DNA from: Limnoperna fortunei
Taxonomy: Eukaryota; Mollusca; Bivalvia; Mytilida; Modiolidae
Assembly (NCBI GenBank): GCA_944474755.1
Contig: OX104111.1
Location: 98,684,805-98,748,804 of the forward strand
Direction: 5' to 3'
Length of the DNA: 64,000 nucleotides
The translations under genes were made by a program, and so were the position numbers. Below are positions 1-12,964 of the stretch, piece by piece (position 1 is the stretch's first letter; every line of letters starts with the position of its first letter). The notes under the pieces were generated by a model. That model was not told the DNA's origin. It did no database searches and saw only the letters and a program-made list of their open reading frames with translations.

Positions 1-300
1 TCAGTCCCACCATTTTTCGAAATTTCTTCATCCGCCACTAGCTTATTTTGGCCCTTTGAACTTAAAAATGTGCTGAAAATACCCATTAATTATCTTGTCA
101 GCACAAATCCTCTGAAACTACTCATTACAATTCAAAATTTTATGAAACTTGGTATGTAACTAGTACACCATATATGTAGTTGTGCATATTATCAGGAATT
201 GTTGATTCCTAAATTTATATGGTAGTTATGGCTCTTTGAACTTAGAAATTTTCACTTTAACTCCCCTAAAACAACTCAACAAAATGTTATGTAGTTGCGA

Positions 301-526
301 TATAACCAAGGAATTCTGATTGGAAGAGATTATGTCAAAAGCAATCTGATTGGCTAAAACTATATTGAATTTCGAATTTCGAATCTCGAATTTTGAATTT
401 CGAATCTCGAATATATACTATTCTGATTGGTAGACGATTATGTCACACGCAATCTGATTGGTTATAACTATATTGAATTTTGAATTTCGAATCTCGAATT
501 TCGAATTTCGATTCTCGAATCTCGAA
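301..526. repeat. Duplicated about 110-bp block with GAATTTCGAATCTC minisatellite
   Basis: GATTATGTCA...GCAATCTGATTGG...ACTATATTGAATTT occurs at about 327-378 and 429-481, each followed by short runs of GAATTTC/GAATCTC. The rest of 1-1532 shows no recognisable gene; the bases just before 1533 hold the presumed 5' flank of gene 1. Confidence 0.75.
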
Positions 527-1532
527 TGAGCCTTCTGGCTTTCGTAGTTTGCCCAGTAGATGTTTATGTCATATTGTTTCTTATAGTATTTAATGTCGGC
601 ATAGTATGAAATATTTGAAAAATTTCTTGTTTCTCACTGATAGCGGGACATTTAACAAAGATTTGGCATGGTCCGCTTCTATGTTTGTCTTAGAGCTAGA
701 GCATTTATACTATGTTGAATTCCTCACTACAGTTTTAAGATGAATTAAAGCGTTTTTTTTCCATATTTTGATTTTGTGTCAAGAATGTATTCCCCAAGGT
801 CCCATTGTAGTAACAGTTGTGGCCCCTTTGTATAATATTAAAGGATGTACAGACATTAGTTGTACAAAGTTATTGAAATGCCCCATTTGGAAGTATAGAA
901 CTAATTACTAAAGACATTAGCGACTGTAGTAAATCGTGTCAAGGACCTTTTATCTAAGTACGTTTGTAACAGATTTTCCAATTTAAAATAAAAATATTAC
1001 TTACTAGTTAAACAATTTAATATGTTGACTAATATACGCTAATTTTTTTTTTACTAAACTGTATTTACTAAAATGAGTTTTTTTAAAGCAGCAATTAGAA
1101 AAAATTCACCTGTATACTTTTAGGTCTTAACTTGTTTAGATCTTTTTTCATCGTGTCATACTACTTTTCATCCAAATGATGTACGTCGGTTGATCGGTGT
1201 GGATATGTATAATTCTCAAACTGTTAAGAATAATAATTCTGTCTGATTAATCAGTGGATTAATTTAATATTTGGTATTAATATTAAGTAATTTATTTTAA
1301 AAAGGTGTTGTTTTGCGATAGTAACAATAGTTCACAAAGATAAAAATAGATATGTTAAACAAATTATTAAAAAAAATGACCAACGTATTCTACATTGACA
1401 AAGTGCAAAGAAAGTAATCATTTTCGTTATCTAAAATACTTAAGTCTTTCTATAAGATTCAATACAACGTTATCAGGAAATATCTGTAATAAAATAGAGG
1501 TAAAGTAGTGTGTCGCATATCTACAGCCAAAG

Positions 1533-4500
1533 ATGTTTGAAATATATCTAGGAATAATCTTTGCAGTTGTATTAAACGGTAAGTGATTTATCATTTTTAT
1601 TTTCTATAAACCTGAATGAATATACAAAAGAAATCATTTATTTTTCCATATAATTAATATAATCAATTTGTTGTGTACAGTATTTTAAAAAAGAAGGCAT
1701 TGGGTCCTCAATAGAGCAGTGGTCTGGATACCGATGTGTCAACTCTGGGTTGTTAGTTGGTGACTGATTTTGGACTTAGTATTCGCTATGAGTAGGGATT
1801 TCGATCCCGCTACAGGAGGCTAAATTGCCCGACCCTATCCATCCTCCCATTTGCCAGTGGCAATCTAAAATCTGTTACCCCTTTTTTCCTTGTGACCCAT
1901 CCCATTTTCATTCATCATCATTTCATGTTCATTTTATCATCCATTTCATGTTCATCGCCTGAATATAGCTGAAATATTGCTGCTCGGGCGTTAAACACCA
2001 TTAATCAATCAATCAATAAATTATCACCCGTTTTCCTGCGGGAATCTGGGCTCTCGCCGTATACTCAGATTTCCTCTCTTAAATGTCTGAAGTGGCATAC
2101 ACAACATTGTTTTAATCCTAATATACAAAAGGCAAATAATTTCATTGTTAATTTCGTTGTAGAACTACTATTATATAGTTAAAATTAGAACTACTATTAA
2201 AAGAAAAATTAAGATTTGATTTCAACACTTTATTTGCCCTTAATTGTTGCTATTCTTTATGTGACATTCTTTGACATAGACATTAAATAAATCGCAGTCT
2301 CATCGGAGTTGTATTTTATCGACTATTAGTTTGGGATAGACAATATAAGTGTCAGTTCTATCGGAGTTCTCTCTTAATAAAAGCAATTCTGTTTGTGATA
2401 TAGCACGGCATTTGGATTTTTTTTGAAGTTTTGATTTATCTCCTATTTTGTTAGTGATATAGATTGACATGGACGCTAAATAAATATCCTATTCCACCAG
2501 AGTTCTGATATTCTATTTGTAACATACACTGACATGCACAATAAAAATGTCCCATTAGAGGTCTGAATATCGACTATTCTATCCGTATATAGGTTGACAT
2601 GGAAAACAAATAAATGTCAGTCTATCCGAATATTTTTTCCAGTATTCTATTTTAAACATCGTTGATATGGGCTATAAATAAATGTCTGCGCCCATTAGAG
2701 TTATGCTTTTAATCGAATATTTTCTATTTGTGACGAAGTAAAGATGAAATATAATATGAGTATATGTTCATCTGAGTTGATTGTTTAACTATTTTATTTC
2801 TGACATGCGTTCACATGGAAAAAAATAAACGACTTTTTCTAATTATAGGATTTGTTGATCGACTCTAATTAATTCAATATCCTGTTTATTTTATTGTAGT
2901 GGTTTCTGCAGCAGATTACTTTTCAAGCGACTGGGATGGTCATTTCTCTTACACCTACAATTACAGTTATTATACACCTTTTTTGTAAGTAAATAAAACA
3001 TAAAACTTACTGAAAGAAAAGAGCATTCATGTAGAGATAATGTCCCAAGACATGAAACGTCACATGTTGTAATAATATGCGCTTAACGTCGGTTACAAAT
3101 CGTTTGAACAAGTCAACATGTGACCTGGTAGAAATAGGTGTAATAAAGATTTTGGGGGGTGGGCTCATTTATAACAATTATCGATTTAAAAGTACTAGTA
3201 ATTAAAATATCTGATGTATTTACTGTTATCTACAGTTATCGTGCTGTACATTAAATTACATCATTCAAACGTCAAAAAGTAATTTTTTAACAGCATGTCA
3301 AAATTATTTATGACATCCATTCATTAGTATTTAGCTGCGCCATTCAGGCAATATATTTTTGGACCATTATACTATGACAAATATCACTGAAACATACTGA
3401 AAAATAAAAGATTAAAGTCGACAGATAATTACAAATCCGGATTTGGATAAACATATACAACACGAAACAAACACCGAAAAAACACAAAAACCAAAACGGA
3501 AGTAGCCCGAACTCAATAAAAGCAACGGTTGCACTTAGGTAGTTGTCGTTTGATACAAGATCATAAATTATGTTGCGCTTTGTAAATTACATGATAATTT
3601 TAAAAATATTTTATTATTTATAGCTGCCAATTTATTACAGTACACATACCCGTTATAATAAGCATCATTTTATTTATAAGTGTAGCTTTGAATGAAACAA
3701 ATAAATGACATGTTTTATTCTAAATACAATACAAAGAAATTTATTAATAGCTAAATAAAAACAACTTCTGATTGCATTACTTAGGAGCGTTGGAGCTATT
3801 GTTGGAGTAGTAATTGGTTCTCTTTTTGGATTGGTGGTACTGGTGATAATAATAGTCATTGTATGCAGCAAAATAAAAACTTCAGGTCAACGTGGAACTG
3901 TAGTACAGCCAGCAACTGCCATATCTACAGTCCAGTCATCACAATACAGTAATTTGTTAGAGTTTTGACCATTTTTTTTTACATGTGACTGTTTTATTAC
4001 TGTTAAACACGAGACAGTTGTTGTATTTATAGCTTAAGTATTTCGGGCTTTTATAAATTTAACATTTATTTCAGTTTGTAAAACAATTCAAACAACATCT
4101 TGGATTATTGTTCATTTTGCAGAAAACGTTTTGTATTAAATACATCAAATACAATAAAGGCGCATATATTTGCAACATTGCTTTGTTTAATAGATGTTAA
4201 TTACGTTGTAAGGCCATGTCATGGTTTCGAAAACATGAAACATAACTTGAGAATTTCAACACTGCTTAGCCAATGAAATCATTTTGTGTTATCTCACAAA
4301 ATAAAGGAAAAAACACACAAAATACTAACAAACTATGGATTTACCGTTAATCGGCGAAGGTGATGGAAAATTTTACAACCACAACAACATATGTCTTGAC
4401 AATAGCAAAACTATTAGCTAGTAAGAACATAAATCGTTTAGAAATAATAATGGTGTTATAATTACAGATCAAGTTCCACAGATGAACTACAATCAGTATC

Positions 4501-4613
4501 CACCTGTGGGTAATTACTCAATGTATCCACCTACATGAGCTTCTATGTATCCTCCACCTAGCCAATCTTACGCACCACCGCCAACGTATGCGGGATATCA
4601 AATGGACAAATAA
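1533..4613 (+). CDS. Gene 1: Tyr-containing single-pass membrane protein (subfamily A), premature stop
   Basis: Four exons inferred by splice signals and homology to gene 2: 1533-1578, 2900-2984, 3785-3948, 4468-4538 (TGA) or on to TAA at 4611-4613. Donors are GTAAGT, GTAAGT and GTAATT; intron phases are 1, 2, 1. Exon 1 plus the start of exon 2 gives a signal peptide (MFEIYLGIIFAVVLN...VVSA). Exon 2 gives a short ectodomain with SYTYNYSYYTP. Exon 3 gives a Gly-rich TM helix (GAIVGVVIGSLFGLVVL) ending VCSKIK, then RGTVVQP. Exon 4 is a Tyr/Pro tail. An in-frame TGA at 4536-4538 gives 121 aa; the same frame continues with PPPSQSYAPPPTYAGY to TAA (146 aa). That matches the tail of gene 2, so the TGA is probably a recent nonsense change or a sequence error. 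AATAAA lies at 4631-4636. Function is unknown; a plasma-membrane adaptor is inferred from architecture only. Confidence 0.72.
1706..2022 (+). mobile_element. Second SINE type with (AATC)n tail
   Basis: GGTCCTCAATAGAGCAGTGG start, box-B-like TTTCGATCCCGC near 1800, AATATAGCTGAAATATTGCT and GCGTTAAACACCATTAATC with ATCAATCAATCAAT. It lies in intron 1 of gene 1. Its tail also appears inverted near 58765-58830. Confidence 0.6.
2260..2850. repeat. Degenerate tandem repeats of about 80-100 bp in intron 1 of gene 1
   Basis: TGACATGGACGCTAAATAAAT, a CCATTAGAG/ATCGGAGTT block and TTCTATTTGTGACAT recur six to eight times with heavy divergence. Confidence 0.6.
3420..3550 (-). mobile_element. Short fragment of the same retroelement in intron 2 of gene 1
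   Basis: AATTACAAATCCGGAT ... CAACACGAAACAAACACCG ... GTAGCCCGAACTCAATAAAA ... GGTTGCACTTAGG matches the terminal part of the 15500 and 54610 copies. Confidence 0.45.
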
Positions 4614-4630
4614 GTAAAGTGCTTATTATA

Positions 4631-4636
4631 AATAAA
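4631..4636 (+). terminator. Poly(A) signal, gene 1
   Basis: AATAAA 18 bases after the distal TAA. Confidence 0.5.
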
Positions 4637-5798
4637 ATGAACTCTTTATTGACGAAAATAGGATTTGATTTTTTCATATTTCATGTAGTTGTTTTAAATA
4701 TGTAGTTGTTTTAAATATGTTTTAGTTCAGTTTTGTTTTACGTAAATTGTGCTTTACTGAACTATTGTTATGTATTTCCCCGTTAAATTTAGGTATACAA
4801 ATTTTTAAAAATAAAAAAAAAATTGTGTGATCAATTACATAAAAAGATTGCTTAACTGTTGATATAACCAAAAATTAATTAAAGTTGCCAGTGCTGTGTC
4901 TTCTTAGAATGATGTTTGCATCATATCATCAGTTGAGTTTTTTCCTTATTAATTTATTTATTCCAACAACTGCTTTTATGATTCAAGTTTCCTTAGTTAA
5001 CAATAATGATAACAATAATTAAACAAAATTATCCTGCAACATTTACTGCTTTAAACTCTAGACTCTAATTACCACAACAAGAAAACTAGTGATCGCTGTA
5101 CTTACGTAATCTCCTTAAGTTTATGATTGTACAACCAATATTAATGTTTATAACTTTTATCTTTCATTATCAAAAAAAAACTATATACATTTGTTCATTT
5201 TTTAGGTCTTTCACATCTAAATTTGTGAGCAAATAATTAACAAGTTTGAAAGTTTTTTCATTATTTTGGGAGAATAACTAAAATAGCTTAACCATTATTC
5301 CATTATTATTATTATTATTAATGACCTTTCAGTAACACACAATCAATCTGATTTCAAAAATATAATGGTTAACAGCTATTAAATAATATGGAATCGCTAA
5401 TTGAATGATATTCCTGAACCATAATATTGTTTAATCAATAATGCATTGCCTTTGTAGGACGGGGCAATTTCTAGTACACTTGCGACCCTGTGTGTCTGTA
5501 TTCTGTGTAATTTTAACTGTACTTGTTTTCCTACAGCCTGAATAAATTGTATTGTCAGTTTACTTTTGAATTCAAAGCTATTTTTGTATACGCATCGTGG
5601 TGTGACCATCATATTTTTCTGCTGTGTTTTAATATTATTTTCTATTTTGGATTTCCACAAAAGTTAAGTTTTTATGTATTTATAGTTGATTTTTGTCGTG
5701 TTATGCATTGTATGCATGAACGTGTTATGTGGGCGTTTGAAAATAAGGGACGCTCTAATGATTGTGCAGGTTTAGTTTTATTTTTTGTTGGTTTGATA

Positions 5799-6468
5799 TC
5801 TATACTACTAAAATTATAGACCCGTTTTTTTAAGCGCGCATCACAAAACACAGAGAAATAGTGCAATATTAACCCATTTTAAGGTTACATGCAGTCAATG
5901 TTGCATATGCAAAATATTTAATTTTTATATCGATTATTGCTTTAAATCATTAGCGATTTTAACGATTAATTACGTCAGCAAATTTTTACCGGATACGGTC
6001 CTCCTTTACATTTAAAAATATATTTCCGGTCAACCCGTGAGGGATACAAAAAACAAAAACGTAGGCCTACCCAACTGGCAACTGTTAAATTAGATGGCAT
6101 TTAATACGAGGTAAATTTGTAATCAGTGAAAGCGTAACTTTAGTTCTTTTTTAATGTCATATTAATCCTGATCACAGTGAAAACAACATTCGTAGGACCT
6201 ACTAAACATGTCTGGTGAAAATCCTTTCTATTCCAATCATTTTCGTAAAGTGAGCCGGCTGAATTTAAACAAGAACGAACTGTTGGCTTGCTTCACGTGA
6301 CGGAAGTATATAGCTGTAGTTCGTATTTTAATATGTATCAGGTTTCATACAGTTGATGTTGCACATTAAAATATTTAATGTTGATATAGATATAGTCGAT
6401 TATTAAATTATTTCTCTGTTTTGTGAAAGGCGCTTAAAAAGGAGGTCTATAATTTTAGTAGTATAGAT
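5799..6468. mobile_element. MITE with about 58-bp terminal inverted repeats
   Basis: The left end ATCTATACTACTAAAATTAT... to CACAGAGAAAT (5799-5856) is mirrored by ATTTCTCTG ... ATAATTTTAGTAGTATAGAT (6408-6468). Inside, the block AGGTTACATGCAGT...AAATATTTAAT is repeated directly near the other end (about 6339). No coding capacity. Confidence 0.75.
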
Positions 6469-7639
6469 GATATACATTTTGGTAAATTTATGAGAGACAA
6501 CGAACCCAAATTTATGCAAAGCAACCCATCCCTGTCATATTAAGCTACAGTTGTCTTCCTTATATTGCTATCATAAAAGTATCCACCAGAATCAATACCA
6601 CAGGTCCAAAAAATCCGTCTTTCTAGACTTTATTATGTATGTGAGTTTTGCACTTGTATATTTAAACTTTACTATTTTAAACTTGTAAATGCAAATTTTT
6701 CACCTTTGGGGATTAATTAATATAACATTCGAAAGTAATACATTACCAATATTAGATATGTTTCAAGGCATTCTAAAATATCCTTTACATTAGGTTTGTA
6801 AACTATACCTGCCTAAAACTCCTTGACCAAATATAGCATAAAGTGAGCAAATATGTAAAGACGGGTACTATTGGTAAACCAACTGGTAATAGATAGAACA
6901 GTCGTCACAATTTGTATATTTAGAAGTATCATAAAAAGATTTACTACTTTAGCCGCGATTTTAATTTTATCGTATTATTTTTGGCGCTCATACTGAAAAT
7001 ACTATCTAGGGTTGCTTATATTTTGACAGCGTAAGGAAACGCGTCAACGGCCAATGCATATCACGGTAGTAGTATATAAAACGTGACCTTTATTTTGAAG
7101 GTCATTCACCATGCTACCCTTTAGGACGATGCTTACAGGATTTCTTTTTCAGTTTAAAATTAATGTGCTTTTTTCCAAACAAGCAAATAAAAGTATGTAA
7201 ACATATATCTATAGTTCTTATCGCTGTCTTTGTTGACTTTTTGTTTTTGTTGTTTATAATGCACGTTAATCCTTGAACACAAGAACACAATTGAAATATT
7301 TGCTATGTGTCGCTCATTTACAATCATGCTTTGAAAATTATATAGAATGCTAGCCATTGTAAATTAATGTCTTGTAATGAAGACCTAATACTTGATCTTT
7401 ATCGGTACGATGCAAGTAGCATAAGATTATTTTTAATTTTCAAAATGTGTTCTTCTCAAAGGTTACAATTTTCTACTTTACTGAAAACCTCGTTAAACTA
7501 GTTTAATACTTTTCATGTGCCGCTGTGAATCTAAGGGTCAAGGAACTTGGCGAAATTATTCGCGATTAACTGTTATGCAAAAGAATTCAAAATAAGCAGT
7601 TTTTCAACTAGATTATTTTTCAAGAAAAACCTTAATGTG

Positions 7640-8930
7640 GCTGATGTGTTAAAAATTTACTTGATAATAACCAAAGCTGTTGGTTGAGTCATACTGTTTT
7701 AACTACGTTTGAGTTAACAAATTCGACCCTTACTAGATGTAACTATTTAAAAACATGTCTTGAATCTAGTACTAATGTGTGGTTACCTCAAAGCACCTGT
7801 TAGACTTATTCACCTTCTTTTAATTTAAGACAGCCCCAAAATGATTAAAATTGATATAATTGATTACTGTAATCAGATATGTTTTTAATATACTTTGATA
7901 TTTTTTAAGTAGAAACATAATTATAAAAAGATTTTCAAAGACATAACTATGGTACAAGTCCTATGGTAACATTGGTATCTGGAACGTCTTATAATGCGTT
8001 TACCCGATTGTCTTTAAGCTGAAAACAATATATACTAATCGTTCATTTTTGCCGTTAATGCGCTTTGATTAAAGACTTTTCAGACTAGCAAGGACATTGT
8101 TCATGTAGGTTTCTAATAACAACGGGTAATTTCAATCAATGACTTCATTTAATCTATTCTTCTAACTTTAACAGATTGCGATTTAGAAAGATTTTTTGGT
8201 AACTAAGTAGACTACTGTTTAAATTTAGTAACTTTAATTCCTGGTTGTGGTCAATCCCAAGATTTCGACTCAAATAAACGATTATGTATTAAACTTAGTA
8301 CACGAAACCTCCTGAATTTGATAAATTCAAACATTACGATTATACAGTATAACCAAATTAAGCTTAAGATTACTGAGCGTACTTTCATAAATATATTTAT
8401 TTATATTTTAAAATGTGTAAATGGTACATAAAGATACACAAAAACACGTACCTGATGTTTTAAAAAAAGTGACTTACAAATAATCAAACTATTGTGTGAG
8501 TCACTCTGTTTAACTATGTTTAAGCTTACAAATTCGACTCCTTTCTAAGTAATAACTATTTAAAAGCATGTCTTGAATCCAGCACTAATATGTTGTTACC
8601 TGAATGCACCTCCTTGACTTATCAAGCAAATACGATTGAACACAGTTTGATAATTTATTATACAAACATAATTACAAAAATATTTACAACGCCATAACCA
8701 TGGTCTCACTTGTAATTGTAACATTGATATCTGTTATTATTCCAAATCGGAATAAGAATATAAAATGTCATACACATTTAAAATTTCATATTGATGAATT
8801 CTACAGTTGCTTCAATATAACCAAATTAAGCTCAAGATTACTGCGCGTACTCACATGAATATATTTATTTATAGTTTAAAATGTATGAATGGTTCATAAA
8901 GATGCACAAAAACTTCTGGCTGATACAAAT
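7640..8930. repeat. Tandem segmental duplication upstream of gene 2
   Basis: Segment about 7640-8455 is repeated at about 8462-8925: shared GAGTCA-x-ACTCTGTTTTAACTA, AAAAACATGTCTTGAATC, AACCAAATTAAGCT-x-AAGATTACT and AATATATTTATTTATA. The second copy has an internal deletion of about 350 bp. No coding frame is evident. Confidence 0.65.
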
Positions 8931-9304
8931 TCTGATATTTGTAGTAAAAAGACTATGTATTCGTGTTTATTAAATGAACACTTATTCATTTAAAATAACG
9001 ACATGACCATATATTTCAGTTTGCAGACAAACTATGTAATCCTGATAGTTGTTTACGAAGAAACATGTCTAACATGTAGAACATTTTAACATTGAATTTT
9101 TAAAGTGCGCGTTTTGTCAAGCTGTAAATCACATTAAGATATGTACAAATTGAGTTAAGTTTACCATGATACGGGTTTATCTTTCAATACCAAACTTATA
9201 CCTATTCCTATGTACGTGTTAAAATCAATATACGTTATCAGAAAAAATTCAAGTACAGATATACTAGTTTGTCGCGAATTAACCAACTAAAATAACTGAG
9301 GAAG

Positions 9305-12190
9305 ATGTTTGAAAAGTATGTTGTGTTTATCAGTACCGTTCTTTTAAATGGTAAGTTATGTAATGTTTGATGAACAGATTATGAAATTAATCATCTGTAA
9401 AATCCACTTTGCAATTGAAATAATTTTGAAATTTGAAAATAATGAAACACACTAGCTAAAGAATATTTCAGAAAATAAACGTCAGATTATTAATTGCGTA
9501 AGCTAATCAATGCCATATATCAGCAGCGGTTTTTAATCTCCATTCAAATTAACAATTATAGTTCAATAGAGTGGATATGATTGGCTGATGAGCAGAAATT
9601 TTTTCCATCATTGGAATAATAAAGATAGGTTGGGACGGTCGAAATGTAGTGTTTTATTGGCTAAAATGAGCTAAATATTTTCATAGATATGTACAAAATA
9701 GTTTTCTAACATATCAAACCCAATTCAGGTTAGGAAGCAGTTGAATAAAACGTTTTTATAAATTTTAATGTTTTATAATCGACGACTGTTGTTATATTTG
9801 TTAAGACGTGTTTTTATTTTTATACTGACCCCACTACTATAATGAAAACAATAATGTTCGTTGCAGTTATACCTGTATCAGCATCCTGTCAACGGTCTCA
9901 CAACTATTACTACTGTTACTATTACAGCAATGTGTAAGTATAACAAATGCATAGTTTGTTATAATATATTATCCTCCACAAAAATACTGTAAATTACAAA
10001 CTTGCAACTTCAAGAATGGACTGTTTTATATCATTCACACTTATTTGTAAAATGTGTTTGTTAACATTGTTCCAGTATCGAGTGTAAACATTAATGATCC
10101 AGTTTTAGTGTATATATAACTAAATAAAGAGAGACAACGTTAGTGTATTATGATGGACCGCGAAAAAGACTGTTAAATGTTATTTTTAATGCCACATTTG
10201 TTTAGTTTATGTTCTATTGTTGGTGAACTAAAGCCTTTTTCTGTTACAATGAAGAGTTTCACCAAAATATTTGGAAGAATTTGTTAACTGCACCATATCA
10301 CTGTATTAGCAAAACTCCCATTTACGTTTTCAAACAGATTTCATGCGTAAAATGATAAATATATATATCATGGAAAATACGAAAGTCAATTCTGGTCAAC
10401 TTACATTCCTAATTTTTGCCGTTTTTCCTCTCTTTGTTGTATCAAAAGTAATAATGCGCGTTTAGGGGCCACATAAGATATTATTGATAAATTAAAAAGG
10501 TCCTTAAAAAGAGATATATTAAAAAATGATAAAATAGAAACATAAGTTTCATTATACTTAAGCGATAATAATCTTCAGATCTCATTACAAAATCAAATTA
10601 AATAATAAAATTTAATTAATTAGGTAATATTTCAAATTTCTGAACGGATTACACGATATAACATGATTTGGGTCTGTTTACGACTTATAAACTGCGAAGC
10701 GTTTATGAATGGTGTCATCAGACCCACGCCAGGTTATAGAGTATAACCTGTTTATACATTTTAAATATTCCTTTTAAATTTTACTATAAATTTTACAAAT
10801 TTTTGTGGTAATAACAGTGATGGCGTCATCGGTCTATTTGAAATATAACTGCGTACAATAGGTAATATAATTGTTTACCTACATTATTAAATGTTCAGAA
10901 AATGTATGTCTGGGATGAGTGTAAGAAAACTGACTTTTCATCATGGAAGCTGAGCACACAATTCTCAATTATTATTTGAATTGCATATTTTTAAAACAAC
11001 TTATTCTTAAAGTGTTGATAGAAAAAATTCTAATCTGCTTTCAAAAGTTTATATTTTACCTTTCTATCGATCACAAAAAATAACTTAACACACAATTTGT
11101 GGATACATTTTCTTCTCATAAAACTATTTTGAGCTTAGACGCAACTTTATCGTCACATGTGCAAAAGAAGAAGTATTGCAGTTACAGATTTGTAAAGAAG
11201 TTTTTTATTGAATTATATTTAGGAGTATTGGCACTATTATTGGAGCAGTTATAGGTTCTCTTTTCGGGTTTGTGGTACTGGCGGCAATTATATTCCTTGT
11301 ATGTAGCCAAATAAAAACAAGAGGTCTACGTGGCACTGTGGTACAGCCAGCGAATACCATATCCACTGTCCAGTCCAGTTCATCACAATACAGTAATATG
11401 TTGATAATTTAGATTGTTTACTCATTCTGTGTTATTTCATTTATTATAAATATTCACACATACTTAGTATTGATTTTAGCACGAAACCTTTCGGGGGCCT
11501 CGGGGGCCAAGTGTTTAAGGTAGTTCGTCTACTATTGATCACCTGGTCTGTCAACACTGAGGTGAGGGTTTAAGTGTCACTGCGGCAGGGAGCGCTCGAC
11601 TCCAATCTAAATTGACAAGGATTGCCAGTTTTCATACAGAAGGTTTGGTGCACTCTTGCTAAAACCTATTATAAAACTGGACGTCATGATAGAGCTGAAC
11701 AATTGCTAAAAGTGGCATTAAACACCATACAAACATAACAAACAAATATCGACAACTTTTCCTCTAGGTTGCAGATAAGCTATATGACAAAACAATTTAC
11801 TTCAAATATTTTGTGATACGGGTTTTTGTTGCTAAATATAATATCGGTATTTAAAAATATAACGAAACAAGTATAATCCCCAGGTGCGATGTTGCGAACT
11901 CAAATTAATCTGGAAATTTGATTGGCAATAAAAAGCCAATTTTCTACAAAATTAAAAATCAATATGTGGTCTAATTTTTGAAGCCTTGAAAGTTGAACTG
12001 CAACTGCTCACATCAATTACAGTAAGCTTTCATTTCAGATGCAGTTTCTCATATGGGCTATAATCAGTATACCGGAAACTCTATGTATAATACGCCGTAC
12101 GGAAATTCAGTGTATCCACCACCTCAGAATATGTCTTATCCGCCACCAAGTCAAAATTATGGACCACCACCAGTATATACAAGCAAATGA
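9305..12190 (+). CDS. Gene 2: Tyr-containing single-pass membrane protein (subfamily A), intact
   Basis: Exons 9305-9350, 9867-9933, 11223-11392 and 12039-12190 (TGA) sum to 435 nt, or 144 aa. Donors are GTAAGT, GTAAGT and GTAATA; phases are 1, 2, 1. The signal peptide is MFEKYVVFISTVLLN followed by VIPVSAS. The ectodomain is very short, with two cysteines (SCQRSHNYYYCYYYSN), the only member with a clear C-x-Y-rich-C pattern, which recalls CYYR1-type proteins. The TM helix is GTIIGAVIGSLFGFVVLAAI and ends VCSQIK; the juxtamembrane part has RGTVVQPANTISTVQ. The tail is Tyr/Pro repeats (MYNTPYGNSVYPPP, SYPPPSQNYGPPPVYTSK). It is closest to gene 1: exon 1 has identical length and exon 3 is nearly identical. 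No AATAAA is seen near the stop. Splice sites are predicted by eye. Confidence 0.78.
11494..11755 (+). mobile_element. tRNA-derived SINE, diverged copy
   Basis: GGCCTCGGGGGCCAAGTG head, TTGACAAGGATTGCCAGTTT, ACTGGACGTCATGATAGAGC and the tail TGGCATTAAACACCAT. Same family as 17845-18062. It lies in intron 3 of gene 2. Confidence 0.65.
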
Positions 12191-12489
12191 CCAATAATTA
12201 AACGTTTGGTAACGAGCAAAGTTACATTTATACGAAGTTCTAAGATGCATGTTTTTGTTTATTTTTAATAAGAGCCACCTTACGTAAACTTTCCTCCTTT
12301 GTTGCTTTAATTTAGTTTTTGTTTGCAGTGTTTTGTTTACATTTTAATTATTATTTAACTTTTGTCAATACAAAGTGTGATTATAGTTGATGAATGATAA
12401 ATATCTGTATGTCATGCTCTTTAATCAATTATTCCATTAATATTTGTAATCCGAGAGCTTAGCCAAAGATATCAAATTTTTTATAAATA

Positions 12490-12945
12490 TATATCCTTTT
12501 TAAAGCTTAAGGGATAGAGTATGTTTATCTGTCCAATCCGACAAACGGGTTTTACAATTATAATTTTATAACAACACGGAAACCCATATGATTGATTTAT
12601 TGATTGCTAACCGTCCAAAGATCAGTGTTAAAGAAAGGTTAACAAACAACGAAATTAATTATGTTAACACGCAGCATATTATGAGATCCATTATATACAA
12701 GAATATTGGATTGGGTAGGTAAAGAACATTTTGCCCTTTGTAGCAGGTACATTGCGACTTCTCTTTTTAACACAAAATTGGTAATTAAGGTACAAGGACT
12801 TACAAACATGACATAGACTATGGTGCGTTTTTGTGATTTGTAATATGACATCCCAACAATCGAGATTCCATTAGACACCCACGGATTCACTGGGTAACTT
12901 GGTGGACAGCTCCTTGGGAACCGTCTCATAAAATAAAGCAAAACA
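12490..12945. repeat. Block shared with 24600-25000 (downstream of genes 2 and 3)
   Basis: GACAAACGGGTTTTACAATTATAAT, ACCCATATGATTGAT, AGAATATTGGATTGG, TTTGCCCTTTGTAGCAG and a CACTAGACATCAGCGGCTTCACTG-like block occur in the same order at 24640-24965. It may be part of a duplicated gene-plus-flank unit, or an unclassified interspersed repeat. Confidence 0.6.
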
Positions 12946-12964
12946 GAAGGTCACAAACACGTAA

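Noticed and set aside
5397..5866. Overlapping 87-, 98- and 64-codon frames on both strands
   Set aside because: AT-rich chance frames, partly inside the MITE at 5799; no motif or splice support.
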